Program-made: the position numbers and the translations under genes
From: Bacteroidota bacterium
GTDB lineage: Bacteria; Bacteroidota; Bacteroidia; Chitinophagales; Chitinophagaceae
Direction: 5' to 3'
DNA length: 61,199 nucleotides
Assembly: GCA_947454025.1 (NCBI GenBank)
Contig: CANGIZ010000004.1
Span: 1 to 61,199, forward strand
The notes under the pieces: model-generated
The model's database searches: none
Told to the model about the DNA's origin: nothing
The model's input: only the letters and a program-made list of their open reading frames with translations
Part shown: one piece after another, positions 34,504-44,235 of the stretch
Numbering within the stretch: the stretch's first letter is position 1
How the letters are laid out: every line of letters starts with the position of its first letter

Positions 34504-34659
34504 CTTTCAAACATTTTAGTAAATATACAAATACAGTGAAATATACAACTACTTATATAAAGCATTGATTGTTAATTAAATATAAAAAAATTGCATGCAA
34601 ATATTTAGCTATTATTAACCCTTTCATTATCAAATAATTAGCCGGGAAAGTATGACAAG

Positions 34660-34692
34660 TTGACACATTCTACCTAATTTATAGTAAATTTG
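34660..34692 (+). promoter_or_regulatory. Promoter of the miaB - secG run
   Basis: TTG (34660-34662), then after 22 bp TAAATTTG (34685-34692), fits the Bacteroidota pattern with slightly long spacing. It lies 28 bp before the miaB ATG. The rest of the 217-bp gap between the DUF3078 gene and miaB is AT-rich and shows nothing else I can name. Confidence 0.55.
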
Positions 34693-34720
34693 CAGACTTA
34701 ACAAAAACTAGTCAGGTTAC

Positions 34721-36142
34721 ATGGAATTATACGCGAACGATACCAAGGCTCATGATGAAGCAAGACAAGGCGAAGCATTTGAATCAACTAGCCCACAGCA
34801 TCATTTTAATAAGTTCTTTTATGTAGAAAGCTATGGCTGTGCAATGAACTTTGCGGACAGCGAAGTGGTTGCATCTATTTTACAAAACAATGGTTACGGA
34901 AGTACTCGTGATGAATCAATGGCGGATTTGATATTAGTGAATACATGTTCGGTTCGTGAAAAAGCCGAGCAAACCGTACGCAAACGCCTTACAGAGTTTA
35001 GAAAATTAAAAACCGTAAAGCCAGGTTTATTGGTTGGTATTTTAGGCTGTATGGCGGAACGTTTAAAATCACAATTATTAGAGGAAGAGAAATTAGTGGA
35101 TATTGTTGTAGGCCCCGATGCTTACCGAACCCTACCCGATTTAATTGCAGAAGCGGGTACAGGACATAAAGCAGTGAATGTTATTTTAAGTAGAGATGAA
35201 ACCTATGGCGACATTGCTCCAGTGCGTTTAGACAGCAATGGCATTAGTGGATTTGTTTCCATTATGCGTGGTTGTAATAATATGTGTAGCTTTTGTGTAG
35301 TGCCCTTTACAAGAGGTCGTGAACGCAGTCGTGATGCTTTTAGTATTGTTGCTGAGTGTCGTGATTTATTTGAAAAAGGATACAAAGAAATTACGTTATT
35401 AGGTCAAAATGTAGATAGCTATTATTGGAACAATCCTGAAACCAATGCATCTGTTACCTTTGCTCAATTATTGGAAAGTGTTGCTAAAATTGATTTGGGT
35501 TTACGTGTTCGTTTTAGCACTTCTCACCCTAAGGATATTACCGATGAGGTTTTATTTACCATGGCAAAACACCCTAATATTTGTAAATACATTCACTTGC
35601 CTGTTCAAAGTGGTAGCACAAGAATGTTGCAATTAATGAATCGTACCTATACAAGAGAATGGTATTTATCTAAAGTAGCGCGCATTAAAGAAATCATGCC
35701 GGATTGTAGTATTTCGGCAGATATCATTGCTGGATTTTGTACCGAAACCGAAGAAGATCATCAGGATACGATGAGCATTATGAAGGAAGCGAATTACGAT
35801 TATAGCTATATGTACTTTTATTCGGAGCGTCCTGGAACCCTTGCTGCCAAAAGATATAAAGATGACATTCCTGAGGAAGTAAAAAAGCGTCGTTTGCAAG
35901 AAATTGTGGATGTACAATGGGTACTTTCCAACGAAAGCAATAAAAGAGATGTAGGCAAAACATTCGAAGTATTAATTGAAGGGAACAGTAAAAAAAGCGA
36001 TCAAGAATGGATGGGACGCAATAGTCAAAATAAAGTAATTGTATTTCCAAAAGGGAATCATGGTTATAAAAAAGGAGACTATGTGCAAGTTTTGGTAACT
36101 GATTTCACAAAAGGTACTTTGTTGGGTAACGTAAGTAATTAA
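34721..36142 (+). CDS. miaB: tRNA-2-methylthio-N6-dimethylallyladenosine synthase
   Basis: Radical SAM methylthiotransferase that adds a methylthio group to i6A37 in tRNAs reading UNN codons. The N-terminal domain holds three cysteines of the second cluster ([27 protein letters not shown]). The radical SAM cluster is in [18 protein letters not shown] (CX3CX2C), and a C-terminal TRAM domain ends the protein (about residues 410-473). The 473 residues fit. It heads a run in the order miaB, sigma-54 activator, lptE, small protein, secG, an arrangement I know from other Bacteroidota. Confidence 0.96.
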   Translation: MELYANDTKAHDEARQGEAFESTSPQHHFNKFFYVESYGCAMNFADSEVVASILQNNGYGSTRDESMADLILVNTCSVREKAEQTVRKRLTEFRKLKTVKPGLLVGILGCMAERLKSQLLEEEKLVDIVVGPDAYRTLPDLIAEAGTGHKAVNVILSRDETYGDIAPVRLDSNGISGFVSIMRGCNNMCSFCVVPFTRGRERSRDAFSIVAECRDLFEKGYKEITLLGQNVDSYYWNNPETNASVTFAQLLESVAKIDLGLRVRFSTSHPKDITDEVLFTMAKHPNICKYIHLPVQSGSTRMLQLMNRTYTREWYLSKVARIKEIMPDCSISADIIAGFCTETEEDHQDTMSIMKEANYDYSYMYFYSERPGTLAAKRYKDDIPEEVKKRRLQEIVDVQWVLSNESNKRDVGKTFEVLIEGNSKKSDQEWMGRNSQNKVIVFPKGNHGYKKGDYVQVLVTDFTKGTLLGNVSN

Positions 36143-36163
36143 TGTTGATTAAATAAGCATACT

Positions 36164-37444
36164 ATGGATTTACAATCTTTAAAAAACCGATTTAGCATTA
36201 TTGGCAATACGCCTTCGCTAAACCATGCTTTGAATACTGCCGAACAAGTTGCTGCCACCGATTTAACGGTGTTGATTGTAGGAGAATCTGGTGTGGGTAA
36301 GGAAGTATTTTCTCAAATCATTCATAGTTTATCAGCAAGAAAACACAATCCTTTTATTGCAGTAAACTGTGGTGCTATTCCCGAAGGCACTATTGATTCG
36401 GAATTATTTGGCCATGAAAAAGGATCGTTTACTGGAGCTGTTGATAGCCGTAAAGGATATTTTGAAACAGTGAATGGTGGTACTATATTTTTAGATGAGA
36501 TTGGTGAAATGCCATTGGGTACACAAGCTAGATTATTGCGCGTTTTAGAAACAGGTGAGTTTATAAGAGTGGGTTCATCAAAAGTGCAAAAAACCGATGT
36601 GCGTGTGATTGCTGCAACCAATCGTGAACTCATGGAGTTTACGCAAAAAGGTAAATTTAGAGAGGATTTATACTATCGTTTAAACACAGTACCAATTAGA
36701 GTGCCTAGCTTAAGAGATCGCAAAGAAGATATCCCTTTATTGTTCCGAAAATTTGTTGTGGACTTTGCAGAAAAATATAAAACAAAACCCATTTTTTTAG
36801 ACGAAGAAGCGCGTGCTTTATTAACTACTTACACTTGGCCTGGTAATGTGCGTGAATTAAAAAACATTGCTGAACAAATTTCAGTATTAAGCACAACCGA
36901 TCATATCAATGCTCAAATTTTAGCAGGCTTCTTACCTCAGCATACCACACACAATATGCCAATGGTTGCTGGCAGTGGCCCTGTTGGCGAATTCGCCAAT
37001 GAAAGAGAAATTTTGTACAAGTTGTTTTTTGATATGAAAAAGGACGTTAATGAATTAAAGAAAATGTTCTTCGAAATTTTACAAAACCCTTCTATCGCAG
37101 GTCAGGCAGGAAATTTTACCAGAGAATCCATGATGAATGAACTAAAGGATGATATCATGCCTGCTACTATACACAATAACAATAATGTTTCTACAGCCAA
37201 TAATATTCCACCTGCATTGCCATCAATGCAAATTGCCAACGCCAATCAACCGCTTATTTTAGACAATGATTTGCAAGGCCATTATGAAGTGGAAGAGTCT
37301 TTAAATATTATGGATAAGGAAAAAGAACTAATTTTAAAGGCCCTTAAAAAACATCGTGGTCGCAGAAAAGATGCATCAACCGATTTAGGCATTAGTGAAA
37401 GAACCCTTTATAGAAAAATTAAAGAATACGACATTGAAGAATAA
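36164..37444 (+). CDS. Sigma-54-dependent transcriptional activator
   Basis: Enhancer-binding AAA+ regulator of 426 residues without a receiver or other N-terminal sensing domain. Walker A is GESGVGKE (40-47). The sigma-54 contact loop reads GSFTGA (87-92) instead of GAFTGA. Walker B is GGTIFLDEIGEM and the arginine region is FREDLYYRLN. After a non-conserved segment (about 275-375) a Fis-type helix-turn-helix closes the protein (RRKDASTDLGISERTLYRKIKEY). Lacking an input domain, it may be always active or controlled by a partner. It overlaps the start of the lptE gene. Targets cannot be read from the sequence. Confidence 0.93.
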   Translation: MDLQSLKNRFSIIGNTPSLNHALNTAEQVAATDLTVLIVGESGVGKEVFSQIIHSLSARKHNPFIAVNCGAIPEGTIDSELFGHEKGSFTGAVDSRKGYFETVNGGTIFLDEIGEMPLGTQARLLRVLETGEFIRVGSSKVQKTDVRVIAATNRELMEFTQKGKFREDLYYRLNTVPIRVPSLRDRKEDIPLLFRKFVVDFAEKYKTKPIFLDEEARALLTTYTWPGNVRELKNIAEQISVLSTTDHINAQILAGFLPQHTTHNMPMVAGSGPVGEFANEREILYKLFFDMKKDVNELKKMFFEILQNPSIAGQAGNFTRESMMNELKDDIMPATIHNNNNVSTANNIPPALPSMQIANANQPLILDNDLQGHYEVEESLNIMDKEKELILKALKKHRGRRKDASTDLGISERTLYRKIKEYDIEE

Positions 37445-37973
37445 ATATTGGATATTCAACCGTCTCCATGCATCTACCATTGCCATTGTTTGTATTGCTT
37501 TGGCAACATTGCTACTATCAAGTTGTGGGGTATACAGTTTCAGAGACGCTGTGATTCCAGATAATATTAAGACAGTTAAGATTGGTTTTATTGAGAACAG
37601 GGCAAGGTATGTGAACCCACAACTAGCTCCCTTATTAACCGACAAATTGCAACAAAAAATTATTGGTCAAACAAAGTTAACACGCACCAATAGTGACGAT
37701 GCACATTACCAGATATTTGCCACCATTACGAATTACGATCCTTCTCAAACGATAGGTATTAGTGCACAACAAGCAAGCACCAATCGTTTAACCGTTACGG
37801 TGCATGTGTTGTTAAAAAAGACATTAGATAATAAAGAACAAGAATTTGACGTAACCCGAAACTTTGACTTTTCCGCGAATTTATCATTAAGTCAAGCCGA
37901 AGGACAATTAATGGATGATATTGTTCGTAATATTACAGACGATATTTTTAATCAAATTTTTTCAAACTGGTAA
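37434..37973 (+). CDS. lptE: LptE-like outer-membrane lipoprotein
   Basis: Lipoprotein probably partnering LptD in inserting lipopolysaccharide into the outer membrane. No ATG fits. I take TTG at 37434, giving MKNKYWIFNRL, a hydrophobic stretch and the lipobox LLLSSCG; GTG at 37395 is the alternative and would overlap the upstream gene by 50 bp. The mature part opens with GVYSFRDAVIPDNIKTVKIGFIENRA and continues as an alpha/beta domain of the LptE (LptE/RlpB) type. The ORF ends 3 bp before the next gene, so the run is tightly packed. Confidence 0.82.
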   Translation: MKNKYWIFNRLHASTIAIVCIALATLLLSSCGVYSFRDAVIPDNIKTVKIGFIENRARYVNPQLAPLLTDKLQQKIIGQTKLTRTNSDDAHYQIFATITNYDPSQTIGISAQQASTNRLTVTVHVLLKKTLDNKEQEFDVTRNFDFSANLSLSQAEGQLMDDIVRNITDDIFNQIFSNW

Positions 37974-37976
37974 TAC

Positions 37977-38696
37977 ATGACCCCGTCTATCATTAATTCC
38001 ATATTATTTCAGTGGACAGGCCACAACAGTTTAGATTCAATTAGTTCAGCTGAACTGGAAAACTGTATTGCAGAAAATGCTTTTAGTCCCAGTTTGCAAT
38101 TTTTACTCGCTAAAAAATACCAGGCCGAACATTCGCCAGCCTATATTGCACAAATACAAAAAGCAACTCCTTATTTCCCGTCTGCTTTACAATTGCACCA
38201 AATATTAATCAACACTGCGGAAGAACAAATAAATGCGCCGATTGATGAGAAATTAAACAACCTCATTTCTGAACAATTGGCTCAATTCCAAGAACCCGTA
38301 AAAGAGGAGCAATTAGAATTCGAAAAGGAAGTTCCGCAAATTGTAAAGGACTATTTTGGGGCCCAAGGCATTGAAATTGACCTTTCGAAGGTCCCTCAGG
38401 ATAAATTTACCACCCAATTAAGGAGTTTTACAGCTTGGTTAAAGGTAATTAACAAACAAGCGGAAAATACCCCTAATTTGACTGAAATAGGCGAAGAACA
38501 AGAGAAAATGATTGCTTTAATAGCCGAAAAAGCCAATAATGCGACCGATGTGGTTACCGAAGCAATGGCTGAAATATGGGAGAAACAAGGCAATAAACGC
38601 AAAGCCATAGACATCTATTCAAAATTAAGTTTTATTTTTCCTGAAAAATCCGTTTATTTTGCGTCTCGAATTGATCAATTAAAACAAAAGAACTAA
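37977..38696 (+). CDS. Conserved protein of unknown function between lptE and secG
   Basis: 239 residues, no signal peptide, largely helical and acidic. The last 40 residues (MAEIWEKQGNKRKAIDIYSKLSFIFPEKSVYFASRI) look like a single tetratricopeptide-type repeat, and the N-terminal third contains ENAFSPSLQFLLAKKY, another repeat-like helix pair. Proteins of this kind occupy the same position in related genomes as far as I recall, suggesting a role linked to envelope or secretion genes, but no function is established. Its stop codon overlaps the secG ATG (TAATG). Confidence 0.7.
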   Translation: MTPSIINSILFQWTGHNSLDSISSAELENCIAENAFSPSLQFLLAKKYQAEHSPAYIAQIQKATPYFPSALQLHQILINTAEEQINAPIDEKLNNLISEQLAQFQEPVKEEQLEFEKEVPQIVKDYFGAQGIEIDLSKVPQDKFTTQLRSFTAWLKVINKQAENTPNLTEIGEEQEKMIALIAEKANNATDVVTEAMAEIWEKQGNKRKAIDIYSKLSFIFPEKSVYFASRIDQLKQKN

Positions 38697-39067
38697 TGAT
38701 TACTTTATTTATAATCTTAATGATTGCTGCTTGTGCTGGACTTGGATTTATGGTATTAATTCAAAACCCTAAGGGTGGTGGTTTAAACGCGAACGTAGGT
38801 GGCTTAACTAATAACTTTATGGGTGTTAAGCAAACTACCGATGTTTTAGAAAAAGGTACTTGGATTTTCGCTGCAGTTATTGCCGTTTTAGCAATGACTT
38901 CTACCCTTTTCTTAAAATCTGCAAATGGTGGTAGTGATTCTGATAAAGGGTTATTGAATAAAGTAAATACTTCAGCAACTGCTCCTGCGGCCGCTCCTGT
39001 ACAAGCACCTGCAAATACTGCAACAGTGCCTGCACAAACAGCACCAGCTACAGAAACAAAAAAATAA
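38696..39067 (+). CDS. secG: Preprotein translocase subunit SecG
   Basis: Small inner-membrane subunit of the SecYEG channel. Two membrane spans (about residues 2-22 and 55-73) flank the conserved IQNPKGGGLNANVGG loop. The 123 residues are longer than the minimal family because of an Ala/Pro/Thr/Gln-rich C-terminal tail (about 90-123), a low-complexity extension often seen in Bacteroidota. The start overlaps the preceding stop (TAATG), so translation is coupled. A terminator at 39115-39143 separates it from mltG. Confidence 0.93.
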   Translation: MITLFIILMIAACAGLGFMVLIQNPKGGGLNANVGGLTNNFMGVKQTTDVLEKGTWIFAAVIAVLAMTSTLFLKSANGGSDSDKGLLNKVNTSATAPAAAPVQAPANTATVPAQTAPATETKK

Positions 39068-39114
39068 GTTGGCTTCCACCCCCTAGTGGAAACTTACATT
39101 TATAAAATATTCGT

Positions 39115-39143
39115 CCTCACCTCCAACAAGGTGGGGATTTTTA
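39115..39143 (+). terminator. Intrinsic terminator after secG
   Basis: CCTCACC and GGTGGGG form a 7-bp stem with one wobble pair and an 8-nt loop, followed by ATTTTTATT. It ends the miaB-secG run 48 bp past the secG stop. Confidence 0.8.
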
Positions 39144-39157
39144 TTGTATTTTGAAAT

Positions 39158-40174
39158 ATGAAAAAGATTGTAGTTTTATTATTCATCCTATTGCTTTGTT
39201 ACGAAGGTTACAATGTTTTGGTAAAAACCACACATTTTAATACCGAGAAAGCGAGTTTCGAATACACCAAAACGGGCTTGGACAATTTAGCCGATAGCTT
39301 GATTGCCAAAAAAATAATATTAGATAAACCTAGCTTTATTCTTTTAGCAAAAGCTTTGAATGTTGAAGGCAAAGCAAAGGCCGGCAAGTTTTTAGTAAAG
39401 AAAAATACGAGCTTACTTTCTTTAATTCGTATGTTGCGCAACAACCAGCAAGCCACGGTAAATTTTGTTTTAAATAAAGTACGTACAAGAGGCGAACTTT
39501 CCAAACTTGTGGGCAACACGCTGTCTGTGGACAGTGCCACTGCTGCTCAATTTTTTAATAACAATGATTCACTCGCACCCTTTGGCACCGACACTACACA
39601 ATTGTTAACCCTCTTTATTCCTGATACGTATACGATGTATTGGTCTACTCCGCTTTCAAAGTTGATGCAAAAAATGAAAGACCAGCAAATGCAATTTTGG
39701 AAAAGCAAGGACCGATTGTCACAAGCAAAAAAAATAGGCATGTCGCCAAACGAAGTGTACACCCTTGCTTCAATTGTGGAAGAAGAATGTAATTATGATT
39801 CCGACAAAACTTTAATTGCGAGTGTATATCAAAATAGATTGCAAAAAGGAATGCCTTTACAAGCCTGCCCAACAATTAAGTATGCAATGCAAGATTTTGC
39901 CTTAACACGCATTTATGAAAAATATTTAAGCAACCCTTCGCCGTATAATACTTACCGCAAAAAAGGCTTGCCTCCTGGGCCCATTTGTACACCAAGTCCT
40001 AAAACCATTGACCTTGTATTGAATGCCCCAACAACTAGTTACCTTTACTTTGTTGCCAAAGCCGACTTTAGTGGTTACCATCATTTTAGTACCACTTTTC
40101 AAGAACACAGTAAATTTGCAAAAGAATACCAGCTCAAACTAGATGAATACCAAAAAAGAAAACAAAATCAATAA
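39158..40174 (+). CDS. mltG: Endolytic transglycosylase MltG
   Basis: Inner-membrane enzyme that cuts nascent peptidoglycan strands and limits glycan length. One N-terminal membrane anchor (residues 3-20) is followed by a LysM-like region (about 30-110) and the YceG domain. LASIVEEE contains the catalytic Glu, and later PTIKYAMQD and the YNTYRKKGLPPGPICTPS block are diagnostic. The 338 residues are normal. Its last 32 bp overlap the start of the YihY/BrkB gene in another frame. Confidence 0.93.
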   Translation: MKKIVVLLFILLLCYEGYNVLVKTTHFNTEKASFEYTKTGLDNLADSLIAKKIILDKPSFILLAKALNVEGKAKAGKFLVKKNTSLLSLIRMLRNNQQATVNFVLNKVRTRGELSKLVGNTLSVDSATAAQFFNNNDSLAPFGTDTTQLLTLFIPDTYTMYWSTPLSKLMQKMKDQQMQFWKSKDRLSQAKKIGMSPNEVYTLASIVEEECNYDSDKTLIASVYQNRLQKGMPLQACPTIKYAMQDFALTRIYEKYLSNPSPYNTYRKKGLPPGPICTPSPKTIDLVLNAPTTSYLYFVAKADFSGYHHFSTTFQEHSKFAKEYQLKLDEYQKRKQNQ

Positions 40175-41144
40175 TAAACCATTACTGGTTGTACTTTTAA
40201 AAAGCCTGGTTGGGTTTATACGTAATACTTTCAGGCCTATATTGCGTTTTTTAAAACGCAAGGCAAAGGGGATTCATATACCAGGATTTCAGCGTATTAA
40301 TTTGTATCAGGTTATTCAATTTTTATTTAAACAATTAAATACACTGGGCTTATATGATCGTGCGTCGGCTATTTCCTTTAATTTATTAATGGCACTGCCT
40401 GCTAGTTTTTTGTTTTTATTTTCGATCATCCCCTATTTCCCATCAACTTTTAAAGTGAAAAAACAAATCCTTTCTTTGTTCAAGGATATTGCCCCAAACT
40501 CGAGTACTTATAAATTTATTTTAGACATCATCAACGACTTATTAAGCCAACATGTTGGAGTATTTTCATTCGGTTTTGTTTTGCTTTTATTTTATGCTTC
40601 CAATGCAATGACAGGAATTATCCGAAGTTTCGACAAATCCATTATGCAAAACAAACCTTTCTTTTTACACCAAAGAATGAGGGCTATTCGCCTTACGATT
40701 ATATTGATCTTATTGGTATTTGCTAGCTTGATAGTACTCATTGGCCAAGACCAATTAACTTCCTTATTAAGAGCGGGTTTTGATATTAACAAGAGTACCA
40801 TACTTCCCTATTGGAATACTTTAAGATGGATTATTATTATTCTCTTACTATTTTTCGGAAACGCTTTTATTTACAAATATGCGCCGCATATAAAGGAAAA
40901 ATGGCCACTAGCATCGCCTGGGGCTTTACTTTCAACCATCCTAATGTTAATTACAACATTTGGCTTCTCGTATTGGGTAAATCATTTTAGTAGTTACAAT
41001 AAAATTTACGGATCCATTGGTACCGTATTGATTGTAATGACGCTCATTTATATCAATGCCCTTATTCTATTAATTGGCTTTGAATTAAATGTAAGTATCG
41101 AAGTGCTAAAAAAGGAACAAGATCAAGTAGATTACTTCAACTAG
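40143..41144 (+). CDS. YihY/BrkB-family membrane protein
   Basis: 333 residues with about six membrane spans in the core (about 80-315) and a basic cytoplasmic N-terminus (about 1-60). The marks are LYDRASAISFNLLMALPASFLFLFSIIPY, the ASNAMTGIIRSFDKSI segment and SYNKIYGSIGTVLIVMTLIYINALILLIGFELN. The family was once called ribonuclease BN in error; its true role is unknown, with transport suggested. Overlap with mltG implies shared transcription and perhaps translational coupling. It ends 6 bp before the convergent PLP-enzyme gene. Confidence 0.9.
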   Translation: MNTKKENKINNKPLLVVLLKSLVGFIRNTFRPILRFLKRKAKGIHIPGFQRINLYQVIQFLFKQLNTLGLYDRASAISFNLLMALPASFLFLFSIIPYFPSTFKVKKQILSLFKDIAPNSSTYKFILDIINDLLSQHVGVFSFGFVLLLFYASNAMTGIIRSFDKSIMQNKPFFLHQRMRAIRLTIILILLVFASLIVLIGQDQLTSLLRAGFDINKSTILPYWNTLRWIIIILLLFFGNAFIYKYAPHIKEKWPLASPGALLSTILMLITTFGFSYWVNHFSSYNKIYGSIGTVLIVMTLIYINALILLIGFELNVSIEVLKKEQDQVDYFN

Positions 41145-41150
41145 TTTTTC

Positions 41151-42404
41151 TTATTTATTCGCCATATCAGGGATTTCATTCACCTTATATGCACCTGCAT
41201 CCAACTTGGCCTTGGTTTCGCTAAATGCTTTTAAGGTTAAATCAATTTCCTCCTGTGTATGTACTGCAGTTGGTATTAAACGATAAATAATATGCCCCTT
41301 AGGTATCACAGGGTATACGACGATCGAACAGAATATTTTATAATTCTCTCTAATGTCCATAACCATTGCAGTTGCTTCTTCCACTCCTCCCTTCATATAC
41401 ACGGGTGTAACTACTGAGTCGGTTTTGCCTATATCAAATCCTTTTTCTTTCAAACCATTTTGTAATGCCAATGCATTCTTCCAAAGGTTAGCTTTTAATT
41501 CTGGCTTTGTTCTTAATAGTTCTAAACGCTTTAAATTACCTACCACATAAGGCATGGGTAAGCTCTTTGCAAAAATTTGAGAACGTATATTGTAACGGAT
41601 ATAATCAATAATGGTTCTTGGTCCTGCCATAAACGCTCCAATAGATGCCATACTTTTAGCAAAAGTCGAAAAGTATAAATCAATCTCGTCCTGACAGCCT
41701 TGTTCCTCACCAGCTCCTGCACCTGTTGCACCCAAAGTACCAAATCCATGTGCATCGTCTACTAATAAACGGAAAGGCACTTTCTTTTTTAATGCAGCTA
41801 TTTCTTTTAATTTTCCTTGATCACCCGCCATTCCAAAAACGCCTTCGGTAATAACCAATATGCCACCACCTTGCTTTTCAGCCAAGGCTTGTGCTCTTGC
41901 CAATTGCTTTTCACAATCCTCCACATCGTTGTGTTTAAATACAAAACGATGACCTGGAATCATTCTTAAAGCATCAATAATACAAGCATGACATTCCGCA
42001 TCATAAACCACCACATCATGTCTACCACAAATAGCATCTATGGCACTCATAATCCCTTGGTAACCATAGTTCATTAATATAGCATCTTCCTTATGTACAA
42101 ATTCAGCCAATTCTTTTTCTAATTGCTCATGTAAATCACTGTTACCACTCATCATACGCGCACCCATCGGTAAAGCCAATCCATATTCAGCACTTCCGTC
42201 GGCATCGGCCTTACGTACTTCGGGATGATTAGCTAAGCCTAAATAGTTGTTTAAGCTCCAAACAATCATCTCTTGGCCTCTAAATTTCATTTTTGAACCC
42301 ACTTCCCCCTCTAGCTTTGGAAAGGCAAAATAGCCATGTGCTCTTTCACGATGTTGACCAATTGGGCCATAATTTTTAATGAGTCTGTCAAAAATGTCTG
42401 CCAT
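41151..42404 (-). CDS. Alpha-oxoamine synthase, probably serine palmitoyltransferase-like
   Basis: PLP-dependent fold-type I enzyme of 417 residues condensing an amino acid with an acyl-CoA. YDAECHACIIDAL, LLVDDAHGFGTLGATGAG and the PLP lysine in STFAKSMASIGAF are visible. The TFAKS context resembles serine palmitoyltransferase (TFSKS) more than glycine acetyltransferase (GKALGG) or 8-amino-7-oxononanoate synthase. Sphingolipids occur in many Bacteroidota, which fits, but the substrate is inferred. The N-terminus MADIFDRLIKNYGPIGQHRERAHGYFAFPKLEG differs from the characterised Sphingobacterium enzyme. It is divergent from the PafA-type phosphatase gene. Confidence 0.82.
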   Translation of the reverse strand: MADIFDRLIKNYGPIGQHRERAHGYFAFPKLEGEVGSKMKFRGQEMIVWSLNNYLGLANHPEVRKADADGSAEYGLALPMGARMMSGNSDLHEQLEKELAEFVHKEDAILMNYGYQGIMSAIDAICGRHDVVVYDAECHACIIDALRMIPGHRFVFKHNDVEDCEKQLARAQALAEKQGGGILVITEGVFGMAGDQGKLKEIAALKKKVPFRLLVDDAHGFGTLGATGAGAGEEQGCQDEIDLYFSTFAKSMASIGAFMAGPRTIIDYIRYNIRSQIFAKSLPMPYVVGNLKRLELLRTKPELKANLWKNALALQNGLKEKGFDIGKTDSVVTPVYMKGGVEEATAMVMDIRENYKIFCSIVVYPVIPKGHIIYRLIPTAVHTQEEIDLTLKAFSETKAKLDAGAYKVNEIPDMANK

Positions 42405-42423
42405 ATAGTATTAATTAGTAATG

Positions 42424-42431
42424 CAAATTTA
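42424..42431 (-). promoter_or_regulatory. -7 promoter element of the alpha-oxoamine synthase gene
   Basis: The minus strand reads TAAATTTG, a full TAnnTTTG match 19 bp before the ATG at 42404. A TTG about 23 bp further upstream may be the -33 element. Confidence 0.45.
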
Positions 42432-42484
42432 ATCTTTTTTTGCCTTTTTAGCTGCAATAAATATGCGTAATTTGCAAGTATAAT

Positions 42485-44149
42485 ATGAAAACAATGAGAT
42501 ACTTATCCTTATTATGTTTTAGTTTTTTAATGCTTCAATTAAATGCTCAAAAATCTAAAACTAACCTAGTTGCCCATTCGGAAAATACAAAGCCCAAATT
42601 AGTGGTCGGTATTGTGGTGGATCAAATGCGTTGGGACTATGTAAATAAATTTAAACCTTATTTTAAAACCCAAAATGGCTTTATGCATTTTGTAAACGAA
42701 GGGGCTACCTGCGACAACACACTTATTCCTTATGTCCCAACAGTTACTGCATGTGGACATACCTGTGTTTATACTGGCTCCGTTCCAGCATTGCATGGCA
42801 TAGCGGGCAATATGTGGTATGATAATGTGAAACAAAAGCAAGTGTATTGTGTAGACGATGCATCGGTTCAAGCTGTTGGAACAACTAATAATGCAGCAGG
42901 TCAAATGAGCCCAGTGAACGTTTGGACAAGTACTATTGGTGATGAATTAAAATTAGCAACCAACTTTAAAAGTAAAGTGATAGGTGTTTCCTTAAAAGAC
43001 CGAGGTGCCATTATCCCAGCAGGACATGCTGCAGATGCTGCCTATTGGTATGATACCAAATCGGGTAATTTTATAAGTTCAACTTATTATGCAGCTACTT
43101 TACCTACTTGGTTAACTAGTTATAATAATGCACATCACGTGGACAGCTTATATAGCCAAGGCTGGAAATTGAGCCTTGCAAATACTGTGTATGAAAACAA
43201 TTGTGATGCCGACGAGAATGCTTATGAAAGCACTCCATTTGGCAAGGAAGCAAAACATTTCCCTTATGACCTTAGTGCGTTTATTGGTAAAGATTATTCA
43301 AAAATTGCAAGCACTCCACAAGGAAACAACCTAGTGATTGATATTGCAAAACAAGCCTTATTAAACGAACATTTAGGTGCCGATAGCATTACCGATTTAT
43401 TGGCAGTTAGTTTTTCTTCGCCCGATTATATTGGACATTCATTTGGACCTAATTCATGGGAAACCTTGGATGGCTATGTGAAACTAGATGAAATTTTAGC
43501 CGAGTTTTTTAGCTTTTTAGACAAGCAAGTAGGCAAAGGCAACTACACCGTATTTTTAACAGCCGATCATGCTGTGGCTAATATTCCTGCCTATGCAAAA
43601 AAGCATAAACTACCTGGCGAAAACTATGACGACGGCGCGGTAAAAAATGATATCATCGCTTGCTTAAATGCAAACAACATGAATCCTAAATTAGTTTCAT
43701 TTGTAGGTGAATACAATATTTATTTTAACCACCCATTAATGGATAGTTTGCATATAAGCAATGAAAGCTTAGTACAATTAGTAAGTAGTTATTTAGAGAA
43801 AAAGCCTCAAGTATTACAAGTAGTCGAAAGCCGCAAAGCAGCTATAGCTCCATTACCTCAAATGGCCAGAGAAAAAATTGTCAACGGTTTTAATGCACAA
43901 CGTGGCGGTGATTTAATGTTATTAACTAAATCGGGTGTGGTAGACGGTTACCCAACAGGAACAAGCCATGGTGTTTTATACAATTACGATGCGCATATCC
44001 CATTCTTATTAGTAGGAAATGGAATTAAACATACCGTAGTAAATACACCTACATCCATGACAGATATTGCACCAACAATTACTACTTTATTAGGCATTCA
44101 AATGCCAAGTGGCGCAATTGGAAAACCCTTACTAGAAGTACTAAAATAG
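42485..44149 (+). CDS. pafA: PafA-type alkaline phosphatase, secreted
   Basis: Periplasmic phosphomonoesterase of the alkaline phosphatase superfamily, 554 residues with a signal peptide (cleavage near LNAQ, residue 22). VVGIVVDQMRWDYV supplies the first metal Asp. PYVPTVTACGHTCVYTGS (about 83-99) holds the nucleophilic Thr region and the CGHT block, followed by VPALHGIAGN. SSPDYIGHSFGP, TADHAV and the later GTSHGVLYNYDAHIP supply the remaining metal ligands. PafA was described in Elizabethkingia as phosphate-irrepressible. I see no Pho-box-like site upstream. A strong terminator follows. Confidence 0.9.
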   Translation: MKTMRYLSLLCFSFLMLQLNAQKSKTNLVAHSENTKPKLVVGIVVDQMRWDYVNKFKPYFKTQNGFMHFVNEGATCDNTLIPYVPTVTACGHTCVYTGSVPALHGIAGNMWYDNVKQKQVYCVDDASVQAVGTTNNAAGQMSPVNVWTSTIGDELKLATNFKSKVIGVSLKDRGAIIPAGHAADAAYWYDTKSGNFISSTYYAATLPTWLTSYNNAHHVDSLYSQGWKLSLANTVYENNCDADENAYESTPFGKEAKHFPYDLSAFIGKDYSKIASTPQGNNLVIDIAKQALLNEHLGADSITDLLAVSFSSPDYIGHSFGPNSWETLDGYVKLDEILAEFFSFLDKQVGKGNYTVFLTADHAVANIPAYAKKHKLPGENYDDGAVKNDIIACLNANNMNPKLVSFVGEYNIYFNHPLMDSLHISNESLVQLVSSYLEKKPQVLQVVESRKAAIAPLPQMAREKIVNGFNAQRGGDLMLLTKSGVVDGYPTGTSHGVLYNYDAHIPFLLVGNGIKHTVVNTPTSMTDIAPTITTLLGIQMPSGAIGKPLLEVLK

Positions 44150-44183
44150 ATCTTTCAAAAAAATAATCAAATTTAGATCGCAT

Positions 44184-44213
44184 AAAAAAGCCACTCGATT
44201 GAGTGGCTTTTTT
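44184..44213. terminator. Bidirectional intrinsic terminator between pafA and icd
   Basis: AAAAAAGCCACTC and GAGTGGCTTTTTT form a perfect 13-bp stem with a GATT loop and T-runs in both directions. It serves pafA (+) and icd (-). Confidence 0.95.
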
Positions 44214-44235
44214 TGTATTCAACATGAAGAAATAC

